A DNA stretch of 64,000 bases, taken from positions 71,078 to 135,077 of the forward strand of contig NZ_JBHSGT010000063.1 in NCBI RefSeq assembly GCF_042654605.1, given 5' to 3'. The position numbers and the translations under genes are program-made. Source of the stretch: Enterococcus_I eurekensis. Its GTDB lineage: Bacteria; Bacillota; Bacilli; Lactobacillales; Enterococcaceae. Below, one piece after another: positions 27,386 through 35,935 of the stretch; the stretch's first letter is position 1; the number at the start of each line of letters is the position of its first letter. Below the pieces are notes generated by a model. The model did not search any database and was not told the DNA's origin. It saw only the letters and a list, made by a program, of their open reading frames with translations.

Positions 27386-27988
27386 TTAATATCCTCCAGC
27401 AATTGCTTTTAAAATATCTATTCGATTATTTTTTTTCAACCATTGAACTACTCTATCATCAATCATTTTGGGAGTAATTAAATCTTCTCCTTTTTCATCT
27501 CGTATTAGTCCAGCTTCTAAAAGATACTTTTTGTAAGCACTAGCCAATCGATGATATGTATAGGGTTTCCACGACATAACTACTTCATTTACTCTTTGTT
27601 TTTCGGAAAAAAACGAACGATAATCTGTAAGTGTTAATTTATAAATTTCTTTATTTATTTTTTCTTGATAAACTTCTAATAAAAATTCAAGAAATAAATC
27701 ATTTAGTATCAATACTGCTACTAACACAACCATTTTTTGATTATCAATATTCAATTTTGGAAATAATAAATGCATTTCTGAATCAAGTGCATTCACTCTT
27801 CTCTTTGCTCCATTAAATATTTCATTCGCACGACTAGTACTAACTGCAGTAAAAATATTAGACTCTTCACTTAACATTTTTATTTCTGCTTCCGTTTTCC
27901 CTTCATTAAGAAGTTCGATGTACTGTTTTGTTTCGTGAAACCAAAAACCTCGTGAAACTAATCCTGCACTATATATCTTTTTCGTCAT
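27386..27988 (-). CDS. brxA: BREX protein BrxA
   Basis: 200 residues, DUF1819 family (BrxA). The N-terminus YSAGLVSRGFWFHETKQYIEL is characteristic, followed by the helical LLFPKLNIDNQKMVVLVAVL. BrxA is a small, mainly helical DNA-binding protein in known structures. It is the first gene of the BREX operon, with overlapping stop/ribosome binding site signals into brxB. The ribosome binding site (GAGGT) is 8 nt upstream of the ATG. Confidence 0.92.
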   Translation of the reverse strand: MTKKIYSAGLVSRGFWFHETKQYIELLNEGKTEAEIKMLSEESNIFTAVSTSRANEIFNGAKRRVNALDSEMHLLFPKLNIDNQKMVVLVAVLILNDLFLEFLLEVYQEKINKEIYKLTLTDYRSFFSEKQRVNEVVMSWKPYTYHRLASAYKKYLLEAGLIRDEKGEDLITPKMIDDRVVQWLKKNNRIDILKAIAGGY

Positions 27989-28098
27989 TTTTTTACCTCA
28001 CTTTGTATCAAATCTTCCACAACCCTATTAAACCTCAAGGAATAAATAACTATTTATTTCTCTCCATATAATTTATTTTAAATAATCGATTTAGATAG

Positions 28099-28122
28099 AT
28101 GGTATCAGTATAAATATACCAT
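28099..28122. promoter_or_regulatory. Inverted repeat upstream of brxA, possible operator
   Basis: ATGGTAT and ATACCAT form perfect 7-bp arms around a 10-bp AT-rich centre that contains a TATACT on the minus strand. It lies about 110 nt upstream of brxA. A repressor site over the BREX promoter is possible but unproven. Confidence 0.4.
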
Positions 28123-28246
28123 AACTCTTGATTGATAAGATAGGGGGGTACTTTTCTCAATATACATTTTCCAATCTATAAAACAAATGATTTACTCATG
28201 ACTCTAGTGTACTTCAATGTTTGTCGATTGGATAAAAACCTGAAAT

Positions 28247-28280
28247 AAACTGGCTTCGTTATGCGAAGTCAGTTTTTATC
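28247..28280 (+). terminator. Hairpin with T-run before the ABC transporter
   Basis: ACTGGCTTCG and CGAAGTCAGT pair with one mismatch and are followed by TTTTTATCTTTT. No gene lies upstream on the plus strand, so it may insulate the transporter or be left from a lost gene. Confidence 0.5.
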
Positions 28281-28355
28281 TTTTCATTATATTAAAAGAT
28301 TGATATATTAAACAATAAGTAAAAAAATAACGTCAGCCATTTTAGGGAGGTACAT

Positions 28356-29054
28356 ATGTTAGAAATATCGAATTTAAAGGTCCGTTATAAAAAACAGCAA
28401 GTATTGAATCACTTAACGCTCCAATTGAACGAAGGCGAAGTCTTAGGATTAATTGCGCCGAATGGTTCTGGGAAGACTACTTTTCTCAACAGTATCGTCG
28501 GATTAGTTCCTCGAGAATCGGGTTCTTTCGTGTTGAATGATTCGATTGCTTATGAAAAACAGCGAGAAGCTTATTTAAAAGAAGTGTTTTTCCTTGAAAG
28601 TTCTCAAAATTTATATCCTGATTTAACTGTTCAGCAACATTTAGAGATGGTGAAAGACCTTTGGCAATCAGAGTTATCAATCAGCGACACTCTAAATATT
28701 TTTCATATTGATCGTTTCCAAAATAAAAAAGTACGACAACTTTCTTTAGGGATGAAACAACAGCTACTTCTGTCTTTATATTATATGAGCGATGCTAAAG
28801 TGCTCTTGTTCGACGAACCCTTGAATGGTTTGGACCCTACGAATACTCAACTTTTCAATTCGTTGATACAGTCATTCGCAAAACGAGGAAAAACGATCAT
28901 CATGTCCTCTCACAATTTAGGAAATATTGCTGAATTATGTACGAAAGTAGCTTTTTTACATGAAGGCAAATTACATGAAACCAATAGTGTCACTAAAAAT
29001 CTCCAAGAGCAATACAATCAACTCTTCAACTCTCCGGAGGTATTTTTTCAATGA
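28356..29054 (+). CDS. ABC transporter ATP-binding protein
   Basis: 232 residues. Walker A GLIAPNGSGKTTFLN (about 32-46), signature VRQLSLGMKQQLLLSL (about 127-142), Walker B KVLLFDEPLNGLDPTN and H-loop SSHNLGNIAE are all intact. The form is that of BcrA/drug-type ATPases. AGGGAGG precedes the ATG. It overlaps the permease gene by 4 nt, forming an operon of one ATPase and two permeases, a layout common for bacteriocin immunity or antimicrobial peptide export. The substrate is not shown by the sequence. Confidence 0.93.
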   Translation: MLEISNLKVRYKKQQVLNHLTLQLNEGEVLGLIAPNGSGKTTFLNSIVGLVPRESGSFVLNDSIAYEKQREAYLKEVFFLESSQNLYPDLTVQQHLEMVKDLWQSELSISDTLNIFHIDRFQNKKVRQLSLGMKQQLLLSLYYMSDAKVLLFDEPLNGLDPTNTQLFNSLIQSFAKRGKTIIMSSHNLGNIAELCTKVAFLHEGKLHETNSVTKNLQEQYNQLFNSPEVFFQ

Positions 29055-30175
29055 AGTATGAATTTTTAAAACTCAATCGTTGGCTTGTATTGATCTTAAT
29101 CACCATTTTTATCGGAATTGGCATCCTGCCATTGCTACAAAATAAAAACAATCAAACGGATCTCAACAGTCAAAAAGAGCGCTTTTATCAAGAAAATCAT
29201 GAATTATTACAAAGCGCGGTTCAGTCGATGAAAGCTACCGAAGCACCTGATGATTTGATTGCGGCAAGTGAAAGAGAATTAGCTGCTTATCAAGACGGTT
29301 TAAGCGGACTAGCTCGTAATAATCAGCAACAACAAATCACAGCCGAGCTTAAGATTGCTGAGATTCAACTAGAGAAAGCAAAAAAAGGCTATTTACTTGG
29401 CGCTACAATTCCTGAATTAGAATTAAAAGTCAAAGAACTTAATTTTTTCCAACATTCAAAGCTCAAATGGGTCGACCCTTTTTTTACGGCTGTTCCTCCC
29501 GCTAGTAATTTTTTGCTTGATACTTTTTTACAGCTGTCCTACCCTCTTTTACTAAGTATGGGTGCTTTATTTATTGCTTTGGTCTGTAGTTATGAACAGC
29601 GTAAAAACACAGTGAACTTTATGCGAATCACGCCGCAAAAACCGAGCGCTATTATGTGGCATAAAATTAGCGTCATGATGCTGACCCTTTCAGGATTCTT
29701 AATCATCGGAACCAGTGGTATTTTTATCTTTGCAGCTTTGAAAGGTGGCGTCGGAAATTTTGACTATCCCATTTTCTTTTTAGATTCGAAGGAGGCGATC
29801 CACCAAACGACGATTCTATCTTATCTATTATTACTGTTTTTTAGTACGTTACTCTTTTTCTTTTTACTCACCCTAATCGGTTACTTACTACAAAGTATTT
29901 CTACACCCTTTCTTTTAATTTTTTTCATTTTAGAACTAAGTATTTTCCCATTAGCTTTAGGTGGGATGAGCGATTTTATTCCCGTTATGATTGCTAGAAT
30001 ATTGCCTACAAATTATTGGGATTTCCCACGATTAATTCTAGGATATAACCCTTGGGGGAGCGCAGCAATCTCTTTTGAAAAAGGAATCTTCTTTATGATT
30101 CTTAGTATTATGTTACTCTTTATTTTAAATTTGGTCGTTATGAAAAATAAAACACAACAAACGATAAGTAGGTGA
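29051..30175 (+). CDS. ABC-2-type permease subunit 1
   Basis: 374 residues: one membrane segment at the N-terminus (WLVLILITIFIGIGILPLL), a large predicted extracellular region with helical character (about residues 35-160), then five or six more membrane segments. This 1+5 plan is typical of ABC-2 permeases acting on peptides or lipids. It pairs with the second permease of the same plan immediately downstream, so the transporter is probably a heterodimer. Four nucleotides separate its stop from the next start. Confidence 0.8.
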   Translation: MKYEFLKLNRWLVLILITIFIGIGILPLLQNKNNQTDLNSQKERFYQENHELLQSAVQSMKATEAPDDLIAASERELAAYQDGLSGLARNNQQQQITAELKIAEIQLEKAKKGYLLGATIPELELKVKELNFFQHSKLKWVDPFFTAVPPASNFLLDTFLQLSYPLLLSMGALFIALVCSYEQRKNTVNFMRITPQKPSAIMWHKISVMMLTLSGFLIIGTSGIFIFAALKGGVGNFDYPIFFLDSKEAIHQTTILSYLLLLFFSTLLFFFLLTLIGYLLQSISTPFLLIFFILELSIFPLALGGMSDFIPVMIARILPTNYWDFPRLILGYNPWGSAAISFEKGIFFMILSIMLLFILNLVVMKNKTQQTISR

Positions 30176-30179
30176 GCAG

Positions 30180-31298
30180 ATGAAATGGGAAATACAAAAG
30201 CTACGCAGTAGAAAAATAAATTTTCTCCCACCTCTTTTATTTTTATTGATACTCATGATTCCTTTATTGATACAATTAACCATTTCACAAAACGAAAGAG
30301 ATGAACAGAAATATCGTACCGTCGAAGCAAGTCTCGTATCCGATACGCAAGAAATTGAGCGACTTAAACAAAATAATGGGAATGCAAACCGAATTGAAAC
30401 GTTGGAAAAGAAGTTAACGTTATACAATCAATTACTCGATTCTATGGCAAAAAATCATTATTTCGATCGTCTAAGAGCGGAAAGTGATCTTGCCAAAATC
30501 GACTACGAAGACATGTTAGCCTCCAATCAAATTGGAAAAATAGTTACTGATCAAAAAATTCTGATTGCAAAGCTGGATTACTTTATCGAAAAAGAAAAGG
30601 TCATCTTTGAACCTATACAAACCCAGCGGCTTCCCTTAGTTAATTATCTAATCTATTTTAGTCAATTCATTCCTTTTATCGCAATTTGGGGCATCCTACT
30701 CCTCTTTATGACTAAGTTTTTGACGGACGAATACACGGATAAAACGATTGCCTGGAATTGGGCCGTTCCACGTAATCCATATAAAATATTAAAACAAAAG
30801 AGTTTGATTTATTGGTTTTGGATGAGTCTCAGCCTTTTGCTGCCATTAACGCTTGTTTCGGGCTTGATTAGTCTTTGGAATGGCTTAGGAGACAGTCAGT
30901 ATCCTTTATTTTTTATCGATAATCAACAGAATGTCACAATGAAATTTGCCTATCAATACTTGTTACAACTTTTTGTAGGAATATTTCTTTTAGTGATTTT
31001 CTTGACTACTATGTGTGCATTTATCGCAACCATTTGTCATAATTATCCACTCACACTGGGCATTTCATTTGGGTTAATACTAATAAGTAACGGGTTATCC
31101 AACGATGCCCTAGCATCAAACGGCTTTTATCCTGGCAACTTTTTTAACATGCCTAAATTTATAGCTGAAAATCATTCTGAACAAATTTACATCATGTATA
31201 TGAGCTTAATTATATTAAGTCTGATTTTCTGGGTTCTACTGAAAATAACGATTGTAACGAAAGAAAAAGGTCGATCCACACTTCTGTTTAGATTTTAA
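30180..31298 (+). CDS. ABC-2-type permease subunit 2
   Basis: 372 residues with the same plan as its neighbour: N-terminal membrane segment (FLPPLLFLLILMIPLLIQL), a helical outer domain (residues ~35-150 with ERLKQNNGNANRIETLEKKL), then five membrane segments. The two permeases are related in layout but divergent in sequence. It ends the operon at a strong hairpin terminator. Confidence 0.8.
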   Translation: MKWEIQKLRSRKINFLPPLLFLLILMIPLLIQLTISQNERDEQKYRTVEASLVSDTQEIERLKQNNGNANRIETLEKKLTLYNQLLDSMAKNHYFDRLRAESDLAKIDYEDMLASNQIGKIVTDQKILIAKLDYFIEKEKVIFEPIQTQRLPLVNYLIYFSQFIPFIAIWGILLLFMTKFLTDEYTDKTIAWNWAVPRNPYKILKQKSLIYWFWMSLSLLLPLTLVSGLISLWNGLGDSQYPLFFIDNQQNVTMKFAYQYLLQLFVGIFLLVIFLTTMCAFIATICHNYPLTLGISFGLILISNGLSNDALASNGFYPGNFFNMPKFIAENHSEQIYIMYMSLIILSLIFWVLLKITIVTKEKGRSTLLFRF

Positions 31299-31311
31299 TT
31301 ACTCCATAAGA

Positions 31312-31361
31312 AAAAATGAAAAAGAACATGTCTTTGAGAGCATGTTCTTTTTCATTTTTTC
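31312..31361. terminator. Terminator after the ABC transporter operon
   Basis: AAAAAATGAAAAAGAACATG pairs with CATGTTCTTTTTCATTTTTT (31342-31361). The symmetry means it can also end the minus-strand peptide/regulator transcript. Confidence 0.85.
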
Positions 31362-31380
31362 CTAACCACTATATACAAAA

Positions 31381-31470
31381 TCATTTAAAAAGTCTAAGAA
31401 TGTAGGAAAGAAGCATACCTGTGATAATTCCGGCAATACCGACAACAACCATTTTCCATTTTTTTGACAT
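31381..31470 (-). CDS. 29-residue cationic single-membrane-segment peptide
   Basis: An ATG at 31470 is preceded by AAGGAGGG at 7 nt. The product begins MSKKWKMVVV, has a GIAGIITGMLLSYIL membrane-type core and ends LRLFK. Basic ends around a hydrophobic centre resemble small toxins, leaderless bacteriocins or holin-like peptides, but no family is recognised. It lies 68 nt downstream of the RRNPP regulator on the same strand and convergent with the ABC transporter. An in-frame ATG at 31476 is too close to the Shine-Dalgarno sequence. Confidence 0.6.
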   Translation of the reverse strand: MSKKWKMVVVGIAGIITGMLLSYILRLFK

Positions 31471-31538
31471 CCTCATCCCTCCTTAATTTATGATCGTTGA
31501 GTGATTTTGAAATTTTTTAATCAAACATATACAATTAA

Positions 31539-32456
31539 CTATTGATTTGTTTCAAATATATTTAGGTCTTTTTCCATTTCTAACAATATTTGATCGTGCG
31601 CTATTCCATCCCCTAATAACATCGCTGTTTTTGCTGCTACACCATACATTTCCTTTGCTTTTTCTATATCTCTTAAATGGAATAATAGGTACTTCGCTTC
31701 CATCATCTGCAAGATGGGTTTCTTTTGAAATTCTTGATTTTCCTCCGAGATTGTCTTGGAAATATCGAGTAATTGTTTGTACGTTTCATAGTCTTTTAGT
31801 TCAGATAAGAAATGAAGTGCAAAAATATGCACTCTAATAGCAAGGTATGCATTCGAATCATTCGAATAATTAGAGTTACTGATTATCTTTTTTAATACCT
31901 CATTAGTCAGATTTGTCATCTTATAAAAAGTATTTTTTCCAGAAGTATATAAAAGATATAAGTAAATCAACAAGAAATCGATTTCAACTAATTCTTGCTT
32001 TATTAAGGACTGTTGTAAGTATTCCTTTAACAAACCTGATTCAAATTGTATATTTTCAAAAACTAGAATATCTGTAGTAGCTCTTAAAACATCAATAACT
32101 ACTTGCTCGCTTTCTCCAATATAATCATAAAACTTTTCATAAATTTGATCAAATAACAAATTAATTTTCTCTGCTCGAGTAGGATCTTTATAAATTGTCT
32201 GTTTTATGATTTTATTTTTTAATATGATGTATTCTTTCGGTAATTTGATATGTGATTCATCAATAAAGTGATTTAAAGAGAGGTTTAATTTATTTGCTAT
32301 AAAAATTAATTTCGTTAACGTTGGAATCGACTCTCCTGACTCTATCCTAACTAGCTGCCTAACGGTGATTTTAGACTCATCCTCACAAATCATTTCACGA
32401 GTTAATTTTTGTTTTTCTCTGGCTTCTCGTATCTTTCTTCCTAAAACTAACTTCAT
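31539..32456 (-). CDS. RRNPP-type transcriptional regulator (HTH plus TPR-like C-terminus)
   Basis: 305 residues. The N-terminal HTH_XRE domain (LGRKIREAREKQKLTREMIC, then TVRQLVRIESGESIPTL) is followed by about 230 residues of short amphipathic helices, as in TPR-based peptide receptors such as PlcR, PrgX and Rgg. PlcR is the nearest in pattern (VSRIESG and P-S/T-L at the same place). Such regulators bind a small secreted pheromone. Two tiny peptide genes lie divergently about 280-320 nt upstream. The ribosome binding site AAAGGGAGG precedes the ATG. Confidence 0.8.
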   Translation of the reverse strand: MKLVLGRKIREAREKQKLTREMICEDESKITVRQLVRIESGESIPTLTKLIFIANKLNLSLNHFIDESHIKLPKEYIILKNKIIKQTIYKDPTRAEKINLLFDQIYEKFYDYIGESEQVVIDVLRATTDILVFENIQFESGLLKEYLQQSLIKQELVEIDFLLIYLYLLYTSGKNTFYKMTNLTNEVLKKIISNSNYSNDSNAYLAIRVHIFALHFLSELKDYETYKQLLDISKTISEENQEFQKKPILQMMEAKYLLFHLRDIEKAKEMYGVAAKTAMLLGDGIAHDQILLEMEKDLNIFETNQ

Positions 32457-32526
32457 TCTAGTAACCTCCCTTTCGACTACTTATTTTTATCTTTTTTAAC
32501 AATACTTTAATGGTTCCATTCAACTT

Positions 32527-32535
32527 ATTATATCA
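32527..32535 (-). promoter_or_regulatory. Extended -10 promoter of the RRNPP regulator
   Basis: TGATATAAT on the minus strand is a full extended -10. The -35 is weak. It lies about 70 nt upstream of the start codon. Confidence 0.55.
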
Positions 32536-32640
32536 CATTTAAGAGTTTTTAAAATTCATTTAAATTCACTAGGTATATTAAAATCATAGTAAACAATCCC
32601 CTCCGTGGCTATGGTTTCATTTTTTAAACTTCCATATTAC

Positions 32641-32693
32641 AAAAATAGCCAAAAGAACATGACATGCATGTCATGTTCTTTTTGGCTATTTTT
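32641..32693. terminator. Long perfect hairpin between the regulator and peptide genes
   Basis: A 53-bp near-perfect palindrome centred on GACATGCATGTC, with AAAAATAGCC at one end and GGCTATTTTT at the other. It can act as a terminator on either strand or as an attenuator in front of the peptide gene at 32737. Confidence 0.75.
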
Positions 32694-32736
32694 AATATAA
32701 ATTGTAATCAATAACAAGTATGGAAGGAGTGAGGAA

Positions 32737-32787
32737 ATGAATTACATTATTGATTTTTTATCAAATTTTCCTTGGTATGCTGGATAA
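32737..32787 (+). CDS. 16-residue peptide, candidate signalling peptide
   Basis: An ATG at 32737 follows GGAAGGAG at 7 nt. The product is MNYIIDFLSNFPWYAG. The good ribosome binding site, the aromatic C-terminus and the position divergent from an RRNPP regulator suggest a pheromone or a leader peptide. Its stop overlaps the next small frame. No family is recognised; a chance frame cannot be excluded. Confidence 0.5.
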   Translation: MNYIIDFLSNFPWYAG

Positions 32788-32896
32788 GTCAATGAATCCA
32801 AAATTTTTATTTATTTTCGTATCTCTACAAACTCTGTTACTTATTGCGCATAGCGTTCTTAACGAACCACTTATCGAGTACACAATAAAACCATGA
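32777..32896 (+). CDS. Small secreted-type peptide (39 residues, or 34 from ATG 32792)
   Basis: The frame begins inside the 16-residue gene and may be translationally coupled to it. From the inner ATG it starts MNPKFLFIFVSLQTLLLIAH, a basic-then-hydrophobic secretion-type segment, and ends SVLNEPLIEYTIKP. That layout, an export segment plus a short polar tail, is the plan of PapR/PrgQ-like pheromone precursors. The ribosome binding site is weak. Pheromone function is inference from position beside the RRNPP regulator. Confidence 0.45.
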   Translation: MLDKSMNPKFLFIFVSLQTLLLIAHSVLNEPLIEYTIKP

Positions 32897-33077
32897 ATGT
32901 TTCAGAAAGAGTTTATTGTGTATATTAGTGTTACATCCATTTTCATAAAATAACTTTTTTATAAAAAAGTAGAAAGGATTATATAATTAACTTAACCAGT
33001 TGAAATAAAAAACGTCACGTGAATTCCATGATATATTGAAATTATCACTAACTAACAATAGACAAGGATGAACTCAC

Positions 33078-34229
33078 ATGCCGCAAATCTATAACAGCAC
33101 AAATTTACGCAAGGGAAAACACCTCTCCTACTCAGAACGCTGCAAATTACCATTCTGAAAAAAGAAAACTATTCCCATCGTCAGATTGCCAAAGTCCTAG
33201 GGCGTGTTCCGCAAACAATAAACAATGAGATTGGTCGCGGACTATCGCCCAGCTAAAACGACAAACGCAAAATGTGAAAGTCTATGATACTTACTATTCT
33301 GTTTATGCCGCTGACGCAGGACAAGCCTTCTATGAGAAGCAACGAATGAACTGTGCCAGGCGCCCAAAATGGGCAAACACCGATACTTTCATTGCCTGGG
33401 CCGATGACAAAATGTTAAATGAAATATGGTCACCGGACGTCGTGGTCGGATTTGCCAGAAAACATGAGCTGTTCGATTTCGTTATCATTCCTAGTACAAC
33501 CACACTTTATCAATGGATTAATCGGGGCACCATGAAAACAAAGAATATCGATTTGCTCGAAAAACTGTCGCGTAAAATCACAACGATCCGATCTAGACAT
33601 CACTCTAACAAGCGTATTCTAGGAAAATCTATCGAAGAACATCCCAAAGAAATTGAAACCCGGGAAACCTTCGGACACTGGGAAATCGACACAGTCGTAG
33701 GAAACAAAATCAAATCGTCTGCCGTGTTGCTGACACTAGCAGAACGGCAGACACGTTTTGAGGTCATCCTGAAATTAACTGGGAAAGATGCTGAATCGGT
33801 TGACCAAGCAATACATAGTCTGAAGAAAAGAGCTGGTGATGCGTTTGACCAACTATTTAAGACCGTCACCTCAGATAATGGCCCAGAGTTGGGTTACACG
33901 ACGCCTTGCATAATGTGGCGGACGTCTATTTCAGCCATCCCTATACTTCTTAGGAGCGTGGGACGAGCGAAAACCAGCATAAGTTGATCCGCCGTTTTAT
34001 CTCAAAAGGTAGCCCGATTAGTAATGTAAGCGAGATTCATATCTTGCAGATCCAACGTTGGATTAACGATTATCCTCGTAAACTTTTGGGGGATGTGACA
34101 CCATATGACACGTTTGTTCGTGCATTCAAGCAAGAACGATTGGTGGATTTACCCGTGAACCCTTGGCAACAAGCCATGCCTCAGCTCATTATCAGGGGTT
34201 CACTATTTTTCATAACAACAAATCAATAG
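33078..34229 (+). pseudogene. Frameshifted IS30-family transposase
   Basis: The frame starts at 33078 (MPQIYNSTNLRKGKHLSYSE), shifts near 33150 to ILKKENYSHRQIAKVLGR, and shifts again near 33245 to the frame running to 33987 (DAGQAFYEKQRMNCARRPKW; catalytic-region ETFGHWEIDTVVG and TVTSDNGPEL). It then shifts near 33900-33990 to end with IQRWINDYPRKLLGDVTPYD. All parts belong to one IS30 transposase with an HTH and a DDE domain. With at least three frame breaks it is inactive. It resembles enterococcal IS1252/IS1062-type elements; exact ends were not resolved. Confidence 0.88.
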
Positions 34230-34275
34230 TGGTACAGAAATCTTTAGTCACCAAAGGTGGCTAACTTAAACTTGA

Positions 34276-34596
34276 AATTTACGTAATATTTCAGCAGGTA
34301 CAGGTTGGGCCCAAATAAATAAAAGTCCTAGTAAGATATGGCAATCTCCAGATTCTTCTGGAGATTGGGTTCTAAAAAATAAAAACCAATCGGTGCGAAA
34401 TACAACATATCCAACAACTAGTTTAGGTTTAAATATTCAAGGTTTAGTTGAAATTAGCAAAAGTGTTAGTACCAGTATGGGATTCAAGTTTGAAGTTATG
34501 GAAGGAATGGGATTCGATATGAGTGGTACCACAAGTACTAATTGGCATGCTAGAAAAAATTACAATTCCACAGTGTACATTAAAACAATGTGGTGA
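34276..34596 (+). pseudogene. C-terminal fragment of a small unidentified, possibly secreted protein
   Basis: The frame is open from 34276 with no start codon and yields ~106 residues: AGTGWAQINKSPSKIWQSP, SSGDWVLKNKNQS, a GLNIQGLVEISKSVSTSMGF stretch, and the ending ARKNYNSTVYIKTMW. It is polar, Ser/Thr/Asn- and Trp-rich, with no cysteines or membrane segment, as in secreted bacteriocin-like or toxin proteins. The 5' part is missing next to the broken IS30 copy. The following small membrane gene has been separated from it by the intact IS30. No family is recognised. Confidence 0.5.
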
Positions 34597-34616
34597 TTAT
34601 TATTTATCATTTTTCA

Positions 34617-35656
34617 AATTAAGCGAGACAAAACTTTCCATTTACGTAACTCAAAAAAACTTCCAGTGGTGTTTGGTAATTTAGTGATTTTCTAGGAATA
34701 TGGTTTCTTTTGGACGCAACGAATGAGATAAATCCTTGATTGACTTGGTTGAAGTCCATTTCTTTGGGTAGTCCGTCTTTTCGGAGGTGTCCATTTGAAT
34801 GTTCATTTAATCCCCGTTGTGAAGGTGTTCTTGGGTCTGAGAAATAAATATCAATATCATTCACATTACTAATACTTTTCCAATTAGAGAATTCTTTTCC
34901 ACAATCAAAAGTGATTGATTTAAAGAGATTTTTGGGCACTGATCGAAGCCATTCATTAATCGCATTTTCAATGTCACTTGCCTTACGGCCTTCTGGTTTC
35001 AAGACGATAATTGCTTTTGAAAGTCGCTCAACTAGCGTGATAACGGGACTCTTATGGTGAATACCAACAATCGTATCACCCTCTAAATGTCCAAATTCTT
35101 CTTCGAAAACAACATAACCTTTTTCACGTTCAGAAATATTTCTTTTGAATGCCTGTTTTCCACGTTTTTCCTTATAACCGTTTGGTTTTCGTTTTCCTTG
35201 CATTGGTAAATGTAGGACATCGAATTCACCTGCATTAAACCGGTGGTAGAGGGGACTTACTGAACAAGAGAAGGTTCGCTCTGCACGGCCAATAATGACA
35301 TCCGGAGTCCAATCTTCAGATGCTCTTTCTGTAATGTATTCTTTTTCCTCTGCAGGAAAAATGATTTCTGTTCTCCCGCAACGTCTCTTATTTTCTTTGT
35401 ATTGTTCCAAGTATTCAAATGCTGCTCCACCGTGCTTGAGAAAGTTATAGACATTGTAAATTGCTTGACGTCCACGTTTCAGCTGCTTAGCAACGATAGC
35501 AACCCGAGTTTCTTGATGAAAATATGTTTCTATCATTACAAGCTCATTTGGTGTAAGATAGGTATAAGTCATTTATTTTCACTCCCCTTGTATGTTTTAG
35601 CGGGTCTTATAATTTGAGTGTAACATAAGTGGCTTTTTTATTTGTCTCGCTTAATT
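34617..35656 (-). mobile_element. IS30-family insertion sequence, intact, 1,040 bp
   Basis: Terminal inverted repeats AATTAAGCGAGACAAA (34617-34632 and complement 35641-35656) bracket one complete transposase. The transposase stop codon lies inside the left repeat. No clear target duplication is visible beyond one or two bases. Confidence 0.9.
34619..35572 (-). CDS. IS30-family transposase (intact)
   Basis: 317 residues. The N-terminal HTH (ETRVAIVAKQLKRGRQAIYN) recognises the inverted repeats. The DDE nuclease core has EFGHLEGDTIVG (first Asp), SITFDCGKEFSNW (second Asp) and GLNEHSNGHLRKD (Glu). Length and motifs are normal, so the element may still move. It differs from the broken IS30 transposase 400 bp away, so the two were acquired separately. 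IS6770-like enterococcal elements are the nearest type known to me. Confidence 0.92.
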   Translation of the reverse strand: MTYTYLTPNELVMIETYFHQETRVAIVAKQLKRGRQAIYNVYNFLKHGGAAFEYLEQYKENKRRCGRTEIIFPAEEKEYITERASEDWTPDVIIGRAERTFSCSVSPLYHRFNAGEFDVLHLPMQGKRKPNGYKEKRGKQAFKRNISEREKGYVVFEEEFGHLEGDTIVGIHHKSPVITLVERLSKAIIVLKPEGRKASDIENAINEWLRSVPKNLFKSITFDCGKEFSNWKSISNVNDIDIYFSDPRTPSQRGLNEHSNGHLRKDGLPKEMDFNQVNQGFISFVASKRNHIPRKSLNYQTPLEVFLSYVNGKFCLA

Positions 35657-35690
35657 ATACAAACGGCGATTTAATAAAGGAGGACCTATG

Positions 35691-35867
35691 ATGTATATAA
35701 TCTCAGGTACAATATACATATCGTTATCTATCATTTTAATGCTAGGTTTTTTTATATGGCATTACTTCATGTACGCATATTATGCACCGATTCTGTTATG
35801 TTCACTGATTTTTTTAATATTAGGTATAACATCTTATAAAATAGGACGAAAACATCACTCGGTGTAA
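35691..35867 (+). CDS. 58-residue two-segment membrane protein, candidate immunity protein
   Basis: ATG 35691 follows GGAGG at 7 nt; another ATG is directly upstream at 35688. The product has two hydrophobic segments (ISGTIYISLSIILMLGFFIW and APILLCSLIFLILGITSY) and a basic tail KIGRKHHSV. It lies just right of the intact IS30 element; removing the IS places it about 50 nt after the fragment at 34276-34596. A secreted-protein gene followed by a tiny membrane protein is a classic bacteriocin/immunity layout, but this is inference. Confidence 0.6.
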   Translation: MYIISGTIYISLSIILMLGFFIWHYFMYAYYAPILLCSLIFLILGITSYKIGRKHHSV

Positions 35868-35935
35868 TTGCTGCTTATGTAAAATCTAACGGATTCTACG
35901 TTTAAAAGTTGATTGATTTTGATGCGCTACCCGTC

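Larger units (their letters stand above)
27989..28355. other. Intergenic region between brxA and the ABC transporter
   Basis: 367 bases without a gene. It holds the divergent control regions of BREX and the transporter, the inverted repeat at 28099-28122 and the hairpin at 28247-28280. No consensus -35/-10 pair is clear for either side. Confidence 0.6.

Noticed and set aside
34276..34596. Lactococcin 972-type bacteriocin
   Set aside because: The aromatic-rich ending is only loosely similar, and the N-terminus is missing, so no family name is justified.
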